A stretch of 64,000 bases of DNA from JAWKXU01 sp964468045 (GTDB taxonomy: Bacteria; Pseudomonadota; Alphaproteobacteria; Sphingomonadales; Sphingomonadaceae): NCBI GenBank assembly GCA_964468045.1, contig CAYXTO010000012.1, forward strand, positions 29,038 to 93,037. Direction: 5' to 3'. The notes below the pieces were generated by a model. That model was not told where the DNA came from. It saw only the letters and a list, made by a program, of their open reading frames with translations, and did no database searches. This document shows, piece after piece, positions 1 to 9,539 of this stretch. Made by a program: the position numbers and the translations under genes. Each line of letters begins with the position of its first letter. Position 1 is the stretch's first letter.

Positions 1-35
1 GCAAGGGGCGGGATGATGGCGCAAGGAGGTGGAGC

Positions 36-854
36 ATGAAATCGGTTCTGGTGTATATGGGCGCGGACGATGGCCAGGAAGCGCGGTATCGGGCGGCGGT
101 GGATATCGTGCGCAGCGTGGGCGGCCATCTGACCTGCCTGCAGCCGACCGCGTCGATGATGTCCTACATTCCCGTCGATCCCTATGGCGCGGCGATCTTT
201 GCCGAACAGGCGCTTGAGCATGTCCGCGAGATCGAAAGCAAGGAACGGCAGCAGATGGAGAGCCGCCTGCAGGCGGAAGGCATAGAATGGGATTGGCAGG
301 CCCATTCCGGCCATGCCGTTTCGGTGATGGTCAACCATAGCTGGCTGTCCGAGCTGCTGGTGGTCAGCGTCCCGGCATCCGACTGGCGCTCCCGGTTCGA
401 GATGCCGCCGATTGCCGCCGATGTGCTGGTGCGCTCGCGCGTCCCGGTGCTGGCGGTGCCCAATGGGTTACAGGGCTTCGATTGCGGCGGTCGGGTGCTG
501 GTCGCGTGGAATGGATCGCCGGAGGCTTGCCAGGCGCTGCGCGGTGCGCTTCCGCTGCTGAAACTGGCGAGCAAGGTGGTGCTGGCGACCGTGCCGGAGG
601 ACAACGGCTATGAAATGCCGCCTGGCGATGCCGCGACGTTTCTCGCGCGCCACCAGCTGGAATGCGATATCGTCGAGATCGAAGGCAGGGGCAGGCTGGT
701 CTCCGCCATCCTGCGGGAGGCTGCCCAGGATCACGGCGCGGCCTATGTGGTGATGGGGGCCTATGGCCATTCGCGGCTGCGCGAAAGCCTGCTCGGGGGC
801 GCGACCAGGGAAATGCTGATCGATTCCCCCCTGCCGCTGCTTCTGGCGCATTAG
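36..854 (+). CDS. Universal stress protein, tandem UspA domains
   Basis: 272-residue cytoplasmic protein with two UspA-like halves. The first begins with the opening beta strand (VLVYMGADDG) and the second near residue 155 (VLVAWNGS). The C-terminal half carries a glycine-rich ATP-binding-type stretch, GAYGHSRLRESLLGGAT. Tandem Usp proteins are known to support survival under starvation, low oxygen or oxidative stress. A strong AGGAGG lies just ahead of the ATG, which fixes the start. The promoter is outside or at the very edge of the window, so regulation cannot be read. The gene is convergent with an S9 peptidase and separated from it by a hairpin repeat. Confidence 0.9.
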   Translation: MKSVLVYMGADDGQEARYRAAVDIVRSVGGHLTCLQPTASMMSYIPVDPYGAAIFAEQALEHVREIESKERQQMESRLQAEGIEWDWQAHSGHAVSVMVNHSWLSELLVVSVPASDWRSRFEMPPIAADVLVRSRVPVLAVPNGLQGFDCGGRVLVAWNGSPEACQALRGALPLLKLASKVVLATVPEDNGYEMPPGDAATFLARHQLECDIVEIEGRGRLVSAILREAAQDHGAAYVVMGAYGHSRLRESLLGGATREMLIDSPLPLLLAH

Positions 855-893
855 CTTCCCGAAAAAGTGGGAACCGGGTTTTCGGTTGGGAAG
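854..893. repeat. Inverted repeat between convergent genes, possible bidirectional terminator
   Basis: Nested inverted repeat: outer arms GCTTCCC and GGGAAGC, inner arms CCGAAAA and TTTTCGG. The core (CCCGAAAA, GTGGGAACCGG, TTTTCGG) resembles a short dispersed element I recall from many alphaproteobacterial genomes. It fills the gap between the ends of usp and the S9 peptidase, so it may act as a terminator for both. The termination role is inference. Confidence 0.55.
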
Positions 894-912
894 CGCTCAA
901 GATCTGGCAGGA

Positions 913-2955
913 TCAGTCCTGCAGGCGCAGCTCCGGACGGGACGGGGGCAGCGCGCCGCCGTCCTTCGCGCCCGTCCCCTTGAGATAGCGGTCGAACCAC
1001 TCCATCATGCGGAGATTGTAGTCATATCGCGCGGCCGCCCGGCGATTGCCGTGCCCTTCGCCGGGATAGAGTACGAGCCGCACCGGCGTGGTCGAGCGCA
1101 GCCTGATCGCCTGATAGAGTTCCAGGCTCTGGCCGGGATCGACCCGCGTATCGTCCCGCCCGTGGAGGATGAGCAGCGGCGTCCTGGCCTTGCCGGCATG
1201 GTAGATCGGCGAGCGTTCCAGCATGGCCTGCCAGTCTTCCCAAGGCCATTTGCGCGAATGGACCAGATACATCTCCCTCGGGATCTCGGTCGTGCCGAAT
1301 TTGGAGATGAGGTTGGAAACCCCAACGAACATGACGGCGGCGGCGAAGTTTTCCGACAGCGCGGTGGCGGCCCAGGCCGCCGCATAGCCGCCATAGGAAC
1401 CGCCCGTGATCCCCACCCGGGCCGGGTCGGTGATCCCCTGTTCGATCAGCGCCTGCCTGGCATCCAGCAGGTCGTTGAATTCCTTGCCCGCATAATCGCC
1501 CTGATGCTGCCTGGAAAACTCCGTGCCATAGGCGGTGGAGCCGCGATAATTGGGCAGGAACACGGCATAGCCGCGCCCCGCCGCAACCTGCCCCGGTGAG
1601 GAATAATCGGTGATCCAGCCATTCGATTCATGGGCCTCCGGCCCACCATGGACATCGAGGATGGTCGGCACGCCGCCGCGCTTCAGCCCGCCGACCGGTT
1701 CGATCAGGATGCCCTCGATCCGCTGGCCGTCGCGGGCGGTATAGGTCATCGTGCGCTGCCGGCCCAGATTCACTTGCGCCAGCCATGGGTTGTGGCTGGT
1801 CCAGCGGCGCAGAGCCTGTCCCTGGGTCTGCCCCTGAGCCTGTCCCTCCAGCATGAACAGTTCGGCCGGGTGGCTGGCCGAACTCGCCCGGACCGCCAGC
1901 TTGCCGCCCCCGCTTTTCAGCCGGGTCGCGACAAGATCGCCGGTATCGATTTCCTGCACGGCCTGCCCGGCGGAGTCGTAGAGGCGCAGGGTGCTGCGCG
2001 CGCCCCTGTGGATCACTGCCGCCAGCCTTCCATCCGCCAGATATTCGGCATCCACCGTTGCTTCCGCCGCGCCCCGATTGAGCGGGCGGAGCGCGCCGGT
2101 CGCCATGTCCACCAGATGGAGCGTGGTGGGCGCGGGATCGTGCTCGTCCGTTGCCGCGATCAGCGACAGTGTCCGCCCATCGGGCGAGATTTCCATGTCG
2201 TCGATCTTGCCTGCGGTTTCCACCACCAGCCGCACCTTGCCCGTAGCGAGATCGAGAAACTGCACCCGCTTCCTGGTGTAGTCGTCGTCGATGAAGGGGG
2301 TGGGCGCGCTTTGCACGATCGCTTCGCGGCCATCCGGGGAAATCTCGAACAGGCTTACCTGGCCGGGCAGGGCGATCGGCCGGGGCTGGCTGTCCGGCTT
2401 CTTGCCGGACTGCGCGGCGAACAGGCGGTTAAAACGCGGTTCTTCATCCACCACGATGGCGTTGAACCCTGCCTTCTTCTCGTTTTCGCGGGCGATGCCG
2501 GTTTCCGCTTCGGCCAGCAGGTAGATCACCGTTCCATCGGGCGACCATCGATAGTCGAGCACATTGGAATCCGGGATTTCGGCGAGCTTGCGATGACCGC
2601 CTCCATCCACCGGAATGCCCCAGACCGCTTCCTTGCCATCCTTGTGCTGCCAGATGAAGGAGATGGTCTTGCCGTCAGGCGAGAAGCGCATCGCGGAAAC
2701 ATTCATGTCGGCCGGCAGATAATCGCGGCCATGGTCCGCGCCCCAGGCCAGCTTGAGGTGCTGCCTGGCCCGGCCGTCGTCCTGGCGGCGGGTGACATCG
2801 GGCAGCCGCGCGGTGGTGTAAGCTATCGCCTGTCCATCGGGTGATACGGCGATCTGCCCGACCGCCTCGATCCGGGCCACGTCCTCCGGCGTCATCGGGC
2901 GCGCCAGGGCGGATACAGGCGCAAGCAAGGCGCCAAGCAAAAGCAGACGATTCAC
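913..2955 (-). CDS. S9 family serine peptidase (prolyl oligopeptidase / acylaminoacyl peptidase type)
   Basis: 680-residue secreted peptidase. An N-terminal signal peptide (MNRLLLLGALLAPVSALA) precedes a beta-propeller with repeated SPDG motifs (for example RFSPDGKTISF, EISPDGREAI). A C-terminal alpha/beta-hydrolase domain carries the nucleophile motif GGSYGGY, a later Asp in HGRDDTRV and the catalytic His in EGHGN. The family cleaves short peptides in the periplasm. Length is normal. A glutamine-rich tandem GQAQGQTQGQ sits between the propeller and catalytic domain. The gene stands alone on this strand, convergent with usp and divergent from the MipA gene. Confidence 0.93.
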   Translation of the reverse strand: MNRLLLLGALLAPVSALARPMTPEDVARIEAVGQIAVSPDGQAIAYTTARLPDVTRRQDDGRARQHLKLAWGADHGRDYLPADMNVSAMRFSPDGKTISFIWQHKDGKEAVWGIPVDGGGHRKLAEIPDSNVLDYRWSPDGTVIYLLAEAETGIARENEKKAGFNAIVVDEEPRFNRLFAAQSGKKPDSQPRPIALPGQVSLFEISPDGREAIVQSAPTPFIDDDYTRKRVQFLDLATGKVRLVVETAGKIDDMEISPDGRTLSLIAATDEHDPAPTTLHLVDMATGALRPLNRGAAEATVDAEYLADGRLAAVIHRGARSTLRLYDSAGQAVQEIDTGDLVATRLKSGGGKLAVRASSASHPAELFMLEGQAQGQTQGQALRRWTSHNPWLAQVNLGRQRTMTYTARDGQRIEGILIEPVGGLKRGGVPTILDVHGGPEAHESNGWITDYSSPGQVAAGRGYAVFLPNYRGSTAYGTEFSRQHQGDYAGKEFNDLLDARQALIEQGITDPARVGITGGSYGGYAAAWAATALSENFAAAVMFVGVSNLISKFGTTEIPREMYLVHSRKWPWEDWQAMLERSPIYHAGKARTPLLILHGRDDTRVDPGQSLELYQAIRLRSTTPVRLVLYPGEGHGNRRAAARYDYNLRMMEWFDRYLKGTGAKDGGALPPSRPELRLQD

Positions 2956-3078
2956 CTTCAGCCGCCCCCAATTTATGATGCTTTTGCGGAAGCATAGCCG
3001 CCGAACCGTCTTTCACAACAGGGGACGCCTATTTTCTCGAATATGACGATGATTGGAATGCCGTTTTTCCCCTGCACA

Positions 3079-3103
3079 GGAACGCAGTTGCAGCATAAAC
3101 GTT
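3079..3103 (+). promoter_or_regulatory. Sigma-EcfG (general stress response) promoter
   Basis: GGAAC at 3079-3083, a 16-base spacer, and CGTT at 3100-3103: an exact match to the alphaproteobacterial general-stress consensus GGAAC-N16/17-CGTT. It ends 39 bases before the ATG of the MipA/OmpV gene, a normal leader distance. Two more exact copies occur near 14 kb. Confidence 0.75.
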
Positions 3104-3141
3104 TGCATGGTCACACGATTGTCATGGTACATTGAGCCCTT

Positions 3142-3999
3142 ATGCGTGCATTACCCCTGTTTTCGCTTTCCGCTCTCGCCAGTCTCTTTCCGGCAATTGC
3201 TCTGGCAGAACCGGCGGACAATGAGTTTCCCGATACGGAGAATGCCTATTCCGACGATTTCCTGATAGTGGGCGCGGGAGCGATCTATGCGCCTGATTAT
3301 GAAGGATCGGACGATTACGAATTCAGGCCTGCCGCCGGCTTTCGCGGGCGGATCAGCGGTATCGGCGTCTATTCCAGCGGCATCGGCCTGGGCGCCGATC
3401 TCATCCCCAGCCAGAGCGGCGAGAAGGTGGCCTTCTCCCTCGGTCCGGTCGTCCGCTATCGCGCCGACCGCAGCGGCAAGGTGAAGGATCCTGTCGTGCG
3501 CCTGCTGCCTAGGCTGGACGAAACCTGGGAAGCCGGGATCAGCGCGGACGTGACCATTCGCGATCTGCTGACCGGCAAGGATTCCCTTTCATTCGGGGCC
3601 GACGTGCGATGGGCTTTCTCCGGCAATAAGGGCGGCCGGATCATCACCACCAGTGCCAGCTATTTCACCCCTGTATCGAAGGCTGCCGCGATCGGCGTTT
3701 CCTTCGGCATGGATCACGTGAACCACAAATACGCCGATTATTACTACAGCATCGACGCGGAAGGCAGCGCGGCGAGCGGCCTGCCCCTGTACCAGGGCAA
3801 GTCCGGCTGGAAGAACTGGAGCGGGCGGTTCTACGCCGGCTACGACCTCGATGGGAACATCAGGAACGGCGGCTGGTCGGTCGGCGGGGTGCTGAGCTAC
3901 CTCAAGCTGCGCGGCAGCGCGGCGAAGACGCCGATCACCTCGATCCGCGGCGATCGCGACCAGTGGATGGCGGGTGCAGGCATCGCCTATACATTCTGA
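3142..3999 (+). CDS. MipA/OmpV family outer-membrane protein
   Basis: 285-residue beta-barrel. The signal peptide (MRALPLFSLSALASLFPAIA) is followed by the family pattern in which an early strand carries IYAPDYEGSDDYEFRPA, alternating aromatic and polar strands follow, and the chain ends in a terminal aromatic (AGIAYTF) typical of barrels inserted by BAM. MipA proteins were described as scaffolds between murein hydrolase and synthase; OmpV-type members may be porins. There is no good Shine-Dalgarno, but the signal peptide fixes the start. The EcfG-type promoter 39 bases upstream places the gene in the general stress response by inference. Confidence 0.88.
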   Translation: MRALPLFSLSALASLFPAIALAEPADNEFPDTENAYSDDFLIVGAGAIYAPDYEGSDDYEFRPAAGFRGRISGIGVYSSGIGLGADLIPSQSGEKVAFSLGPVVRYRADRSGKVKDPVVRLLPRLDETWEAGISADVTIRDLLTGKDSLSFGADVRWAFSGNKGGRIITTSASYFTPVSKAAAIGVSFGMDHVNHKYADYYYSIDAEGSAASGLPLYQGKSGWKNWSGRFYAGYDLDGNIRNGGWSVGGVLSYLKLRGSAAKTPITSIRGDRDQWMAGAGIAYTF

Positions 4000-4021
4000 T
4001 CGAATGCCCCTATCCTGATCA

Positions 4022-4115
4022 CACCCCGGGGAGCCAGCGTATTGGCTGAGAGGTGGGAGTCGCGTCCCACGACCCGTCGAACCTGAACCCGTTAATCCGG
4101 GCGGAGGGAAGGGTG
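4022..4115 (+). ncRNA. TPP riboswitch (THI element)
   Basis: The conserved parts of the thiamine pyrophosphate aptamer are present in order: GGGGAGCC near 4028, GGCTGAGA near 4043, the helix pair around GTGGGAG and CCCAC, then ACCCGTCGAACCTGA and a GTTAATCCGGGCGGAGGGA tail. It lies 5' of a small membrane protein and thiC on the same strand. The family turns expression off when TPP is abundant. No clear terminator is visible, so control may act on translation of the first gene. Confidence 0.93.
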
Positions 4116-4172
4116 GCCGCGCCGCAGAAGCCATCCGTCTCCGTTCCGTATCCGGGTTGAAGAAGGAGCAGG

Positions 4173-4577
4173 ATGGTGATGCCCGATCTGACATTGGTGC
4201 CGGCGTGGACAAGCATGTTCCTGGGATTGTTCGCGTTTTTTGCCGGCGTGGGCGAATTGCGCAATCCCGGCCAATGGGACAAGGTGATGCGCGAAATCGT
4301 GGCGTCGCCCGCGCTGCAATTGATCACCGCGCTGGTCGAGCTGTTTCTGGGTGCGGCGATCTATCTGGCCAATCCCTGGGAATCGGCCGACTGGCTCTCC
4401 AGCATATTGAACGTGCTGGGCGGGCTGATGGTGCTGGAAGCATTGGTCATATTGGCTTTTTCGGATTTCTACCTCGCTTTCTGGCTGCGCAGGTTCGGCC
4501 CGCTTTCCCGCCTCTGGGCGCTGTTTTCCATGATCTTGGGGATGGCGCTGGTGGCGCTCGCCCTGCCCCGTTTCTGA
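4173..4577 (+). CDS. Small four-helix membrane protein under the TPP riboswitch, unknown function
   Basis: 134 residues with about four hydrophobic helices (near residues 13-27, 46-68, 76-98, 110-130) and a charged loop, GELRNPGQWDKVMREI. I cannot name the family. AAGGAG four bases before the ATG supports the start; a second ATG two codons on is an alternative. It is the first gene after the TPP aptamer and 44 bases ahead of thiC, so it is probably co-transcribed with thiC. The context suggests a link to thiamine or its pyrimidine precursor, such as transport, but that is inference only. Confidence 0.8.
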   Translation: MVMPDLTLVPAWTSMFLGLFAFFAGVGELRNPGQWDKVMREIVASPALQLITALVELFLGAAIYLANPWESADWLSSILNVLGGLMVLEALVILAFSDFYLAFWLRRFGPLSRLWALFSMILGMALVALALPRF

Positions 4578-4621
4578 CACATCGCAACCGTTAAAGATTA
4601 TCCAGACGAAGGACCGACGAG

Positions 4622-6559
<1,938 letters not shown>

Positions 6560-6651
6560 TCCCGTCGCGTTCGCACCGGAAATGGCTGAACTTCCTCGCG
6601 ATGGCGCGCCGGGGCGCTTAAGCCCAGCGCACGCCTGCTAACCGCCTGCCC

Positions 6652-7410
6652 ATGTTGAGCGATCCGTGGTTTATCCTCGCGGCTGTGATCGCCGTCTCGC
6701 TCATCGGACTCGCGAAAGGCGGTTTCGCGGGGCTCGGCACGCTGGGCACTCCGATTCTCGCCCTGGTGATCTCGCCGGTGGCAGCGGCGGGCATCCTGCT
6801 GCCGATCCTGATTGTGCAGGATGTGGTCAGCGTCTGGAGCTTCCGCCACGCCTGGGATCGCTGGATCGTCGCCTGGATGATGCCCGGCGCAGTGGTAGGG
6901 GTGGGGATAGGCTGGGGTTTTGCGGAGGTGCTGCCTGTCAGCGCGGTCCTGATGGCGCTAGGCGGCATCACTCTGGTGTTCGGGCTGTGGCGGCTGTGGG
7001 TGGAACGCGGCGGCCGGATCGTCGCTGCGTCGAACTCCCCTGGCTGGGTGGGCTCGCTGTTCGGAGTGGCGATGGGCTTCACCAGCCAGGTCGCCCATGC
7101 AGGGGCGCCGCCGTTCCAGATCTGGGTTGGACCGCGCCGCCTGCCGCATCTGTTCTATGTCGGCACCAGTTCGGTGACGTTTGCAATCCTCAACTGGGTG
7201 AAGGTGCCCGCCTATATCGCACTGGGTGAGTTCACGCGCGAGAACCTGACCATTTCAGCCATGCTGATCCCCGTGGCGATAGCCAGCACGCTGGCGGGGG
7301 TATGGCTTGTCCGCAGAATCGATGCGGCACGCTTCTATGGCTTGATGTATCTCCTCATGGTGCTGCTGGGCGCCAAGCTGCTATGGGACGGGATAACCGC
7401 GCTGGTTTGA
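6652..7410 (+). CDS. TauE/SafE family sulfite/organosulfonate exporter-like permease
   Basis: 252-residue inner-membrane protein with about eight hydrophobic helices. The N-terminal half has the family feature FILAAVIAVSLIGLAKGGFAG, a helix with a Lys-Gly-Gly turn, and the second half repeats the fold around GAPPFQIWVGPRRLP. The family exports sulfite, sulfoacetate or related anions, but the substrate here cannot be read. It stands alone between thiC and the molybdopterin-binding protein. There is no obvious Shine-Dalgarno; the ATG was chosen because the first membrane helix begins directly after it. Confidence 0.85.
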   Translation: MLSDPWFILAAVIAVSLIGLAKGGFAGLGTLGTPILALVISPVAAAGILLPILIVQDVVSVWSFRHAWDRWIVAWMMPGAVVGVGIGWGFAEVLPVSAVLMALGGITLVFGLWRLWVERGGRIVAASNSPGWVGSLFGVAMGFTSQVAHAGAPPFQIWVGPRRLPHLFYVGTSSVTFAILNWVKVPAYIALGEFTRENLTISAMLIPVAIASTLAGVWLVRRIDAARFYGLMYLLMVLLGAKLLWDGITALV

Positions 7411-7521
7411 GGCGCCGCGATAGGACCGCATGATCGGCGAGCCGGTGCGGAAACCAGGCCGCTGGGTGCGCGTTTCCGCCTTGCGGCCGGGGTATGCTGG
7501 AGGATCGAAAGGAGAACCGTG

Positions 7522-7728
7522 ATGAAGATCAGCGCACGTAACCAGCTTGCCGGCACGATCACTGCGATCACGCCCGGCGCGGTGAACGGGACGGTGAAGG
7601 TCGACATCGGTGGCGGCAACGTGATCACTTCCAGCATCACCGAGGAAGCCATCGCGGACCTTGGGCTGGAGGTGGGCGACAGGGTGACGGTGCTGGTGAA
7701 GGCGAGCGATGTGCTGATCGGGAAGTGA
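7522..7728 (+). CDS. Molbindin-like TOBE domain protein (Mop)
   Basis: 68 residues forming a single TOBE/Mop domain: KISARNQLAGTITAITPGAV at the start, then VNGTVKVDIGGGNVITSSIT, and an end of VTVLVKASDVLIGK. Molbindins bind molybdate or tungstate as oligomers in the cytoplasm and buffer the metal for cofactor synthesis. AAAGGAG lies seven bases before this ATG; a GTG one codon earlier is possible but would be only four bases from the Shine-Dalgarno. No molybdate transporter is next to it. Confidence 0.9.
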   Translation: MKISARNQLAGTITAITPGAVNGTVKVDIGGGNVITSSITEEAIADLGLEVGDRVTVLVKASDVLIGK

Positions 7729-7735
7729 GGCCCGT

Positions 7736-7762
7736 TGCGATTTTCCATTATTCTGTTATAAC
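7736..7762 (+). promoter_or_regulatory. Probable promoter and palindromic operator of the AbrB/Doc pair
   Basis: A weak -35-like TTGCGA at 7736 and a good -10 TATAAC at 7757-7762 lie just before the ATG at 7769. The -10 overlaps the perfect palindrome GTTATAAC (7755-7762), a plausible site for autorepression by the AbrB-type antitoxin. Transcription would begin at or next to the ATG, giving a leaderless message; no Shine-Dalgarno is present. Confidence 0.45.
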
Positions 7763-7768
7763 GTCCGT

Positions 7769-7996
7769 ATGAACGCAACGCTCAAGATCACGAAGATCGG
7801 CAATTCCGCCGGTGTCATCCTGCCCAGGGAACTGCTGGCGCGGCTGCGCGCTGGTGTCGGGGACACGCTTTACCTCAGCGAGTCACCTGATGGAGTGCGG
7901 ATCACTGCCGCCGATCCTGATTTCGCCGCGAAGATGGATCTGGCCGAGCAGATCATGCGTGAGGATCGTGACATTCTGCGTGTGCTCGCGAAGTAA
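7769..7996 (+). CDS. AbrB/MazE-type antitoxin
   Basis: 75 residues. The N-terminal swapped-hairpin DNA-binding domain shows the family signature LKITKIGNSAGVILPRELLA (residues 4-23), followed by GDTLYLSESPDGVRI. The C-terminal tail, rich in acidic residues and helix formers (AEQIMREDRDILRVLAK), is suited to wrap a toxin. The stop TAA overlaps the ATG of the Doc-type toxin by one base, so the two are translationally coupled. The family neutralises the toxin and represses its own promoter. No ribosome site is visible upstream. Confidence 0.88.
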   Translation: MNATLKITKIGNSAGVILPRELLARLRAGVGDTLYLSESPDGVRITAADPDFAAKMDLAEQIMREDRDILRVLAK

Positions 7997-8391
7997 TGGC
8001 CGAACATCCGCGCGTCGAGCCGGTCTGGATCGAAACGCAAGTCGCGCTGGCAGTCCATGACCGGCAACTGGCCGAACATGGCGGCCCTGCCGGAGTGCGC
8101 GACGCAGGGATGCTTGATTCCGCTCTCGCGCGTCCGCGCAACCAGTGGGAATATGGCGAGGACGACCGTTTCGCGCTGGCTGCGGCCTATGCTTTCGGCA
8201 TCGCCCGCAACCATCCTTTTGCCGATGGCAACAAGCGCAGCGCCTGGGTGCTGGCCCGTTTGTTTCTTGCGCTCAACGGCGTGAAAATTGCTTTCGCGCC
8301 GGAAGATGCCATCAGGGCCATGCTTGCTCTTGCGGCAGGTGAATTGACGGAAGACGAGTTGGCCGATTGGTTCCGCCAACGCCTTGCCTGA
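7996..8391 (+). CDS. Fic/Doc family toxin (death-on-curing)
   Basis: 131 residues with the Doc version of the Fic motif, HPFADGNKR at residues 73-81, matching HxFx(D/N)xNKR. Doc toxins phosphorylate elongation factor Tu and stop translation. Upstream helices include the usual GVRDAGMLDSALARP block. The gene overlaps the antitoxin stop codon (TAATG). The partner is AbrB/MazE-like rather than Phd-like, a combination I believe is found in many genomes. The active-site residues look intact, so the toxin is probably functional. Confidence 0.9.
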   Translation: MAEHPRVEPVWIETQVALAVHDRQLAEHGGPAGVRDAGMLDSALARPRNQWEYGEDDRFALAAAYAFGIARNHPFADGNKRSAWVLARLFLALNGVKIAFAPEDAIRAMLALAAGELTEDELADWFRQRLA

Positions 8392-8400
8392 GCCTTTCCC

Positions 8401-8709
8401 CTACCGCTTCCGCACGAATTCCGCGCGCAGCACCAGTCCCTTGATGCCTTCGAATTTGCAGTCGATCTCCTGCGCATCGCCGGTCAGGCGGATCGACTTG
8501 ATCAGCGTGCCCTGCTTCAGGGTTCGGCCCGCGCCCTTCACCTCCAGATCCTTGATCAGCGTCACCTGGTCGCCGTCGGCCAGCAGATTGCCTACCGCAT
8601 CGCGTACTTCGACCGCACCTTCCGCAGCGCGCTTGGCCGCGAGCTCGGAGGCGGGCATCCATTCGCCGCTATCCTCGTCAAAGACGTAGTCCTCGTCGTC
8701 ACTGCTCAT
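8401..8709 (-). CDS. PhnA/YjdM domain protein lacking the zinc ribbon
   Basis: 102 residues. The C-terminal KOW-like PhnA domain is clear: AVGNLLADGDQVTLIKDLEV, then LKQGTLIKSIRLTGDAQEID and an end of GLVLRAEFVRKR. In usual YjdM proteins an N-terminal four-cysteine zinc ribbon precedes this; here the corresponding stretch (DEDYVFDEDSGEWMPASE) has no cysteine. The family's role is uncertain; despite the name it is not an established phosphonoacetate hydrolase. It is divergent from the LigT gene, with about 120 bases between starts. Confidence 0.82.
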   Translation of the reverse strand: MSSDDEDYVFDEDSGEWMPASELAAKRAAEGAVEVRDAVGNLLADGDQVTLIKDLEVKGAGRTLKQGTLIKSIRLTGDAQEIDCKFEGIKGLVLRAEFVRKR

Positions 8710-8792
8710 GTCGCTTGCTCCTGTTCGGGATGGCCATGGCAGCTATGCAGGCATTTGGCCAGCAGATGGGGGGAGGTCAGGCGAGCTTCGGA

Positions 8793-8825
8793 TTGCTCCG
8801 ACCGTTATTAGAACATATAGTGAAC
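8793..8825 (+). promoter_or_regulatory. Promoter with LexA (SOS) box ahead of the LigT-type gene
   Basis: GAAC at 8811-8814, seven bases, GAAC at 8822-8825: the alphaproteobacterial LexA operator GAAC-N7-GAAC. It covers a -10 TATAGT (8816-8821), 17 bases after a -35 TTGCTC (8793-8798). The expected start point is the A of the ATG at 8828. The box is nearly the same as the one ahead of imuA at 47252 (both GAACATATA followed by GAAC). Confidence 0.75.
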
Positions 8826-8827
8826 AA

Positions 8828-9403
8828 ATGCGAAGGCGAATCGAACAGTGCGAGGCATCCGGCCATCTTGACCGGTTCTTCTTCGCTGTCCGCCCGCCAT
8901 CATCGCTGGCTAGCAGGATCGCGGCGTTTGGTGAGGTGCTGGGCGGGAACGCTCCGCGCGTTTCCGCCGAGCGCTTGCATGTGACGGTTGCGGTAAGCGA
9001 TGATTTTGAGGGCTATCCCGCAGAGTTTGTCGAAATCTTGCTGCGGGTGGGGGGCCGGGTGGCAAGCTCGCCTTTCCGCATCGCGCTGGACAGGCTGCTG
9101 TCGGGCAATCGGGCCGTGTTTCTCGTGCCCACCGCAAAATGTCCCGAGCTCAAGGCCGTTTACCAGACCATTGCGGACGGCATGGCGTCCGCCCGGGCGC
9201 CGCTGCGCCAGGGAGTGGGCTTCAACCCGCATATGACCTTGTTCTACCGGGACCATGCGCGGCTCGATTTTCCCGTGCCCCGTCTCGAATGGACAGCGAG
9301 CGAATTGCTCCTGATCCGCAGCCTGGTCGGCCTCACCCGTCACGAGACCCTGGCGACATGGCCGCTGACGCCCCGGGAGCCGGACCAGCATAGCCTGTTT
9401 TGA
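8828..9403 (+). CDS. LigT/2H phosphoesterase family protein (RNA 2',3'-cyclic phosphodiesterase-like), LexA controlled
   Basis: 191 residues with the two HxT motifs of the 2H superfamily: HVT at residues 51-53 (LHVTVAV) and HMT at 135-137 (NPHMTLFY). Members such as ThpR/LigT open 2',3'-cyclic phosphates or join RNA halves in the cytoplasm. The frame is open further upstream, to 8708, but this ATG was chosen because a LexA box and -10 element end two bases before it and the family domain begins about residue 16. No Shine-Dalgarno is present, consistent with a leaderless message. SOS control of this family is unexpected. Confidence 0.82.
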   Translation: MRRRIEQCEASGHLDRFFFAVRPPSSLASRIAAFGEVLGGNAPRVSAERLHVTVAVSDDFEGYPAEFVEILLRVGGRVASSPFRIALDRLLSGNRAVFLVPTAKCPELKAVYQTIADGMASARAPLRQGVGFNPHMTLFYRDHARLDFPVPRLEWTASELLLIRSLVGLTRHETLATWPLTPREPDQHSLF

Positions 9404-9539
9404 AGACCGCTCTCTTCCCGGCGAGCAGGGAGAGTGCGCGTCACCCCTTTCCTGGATCGCCGAATCCGGCTTATCCTGTGCCCGCTGTCAGCTTCCGCGC
9501 CGAGCGGGAAGCCGGGGCGGCTTGCGATGGAGGCACTGC

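Noticed and set aside
1810..1850. CCTGAGCCTGTCC inside the S9 peptidase as another REP-like unit
   Set aside because: Twelve bases match the repeat but the diagnostic GTCGAAGG is missing, and the stretch is part of a GQ-rich tandem that explains it.
8708..8827. Upstream extension of the LigT-type frame to an ATG at 8708
   Set aside because: It would run through the LexA box and -10 element, has no Shine-Dalgarno and adds residues with no family match.
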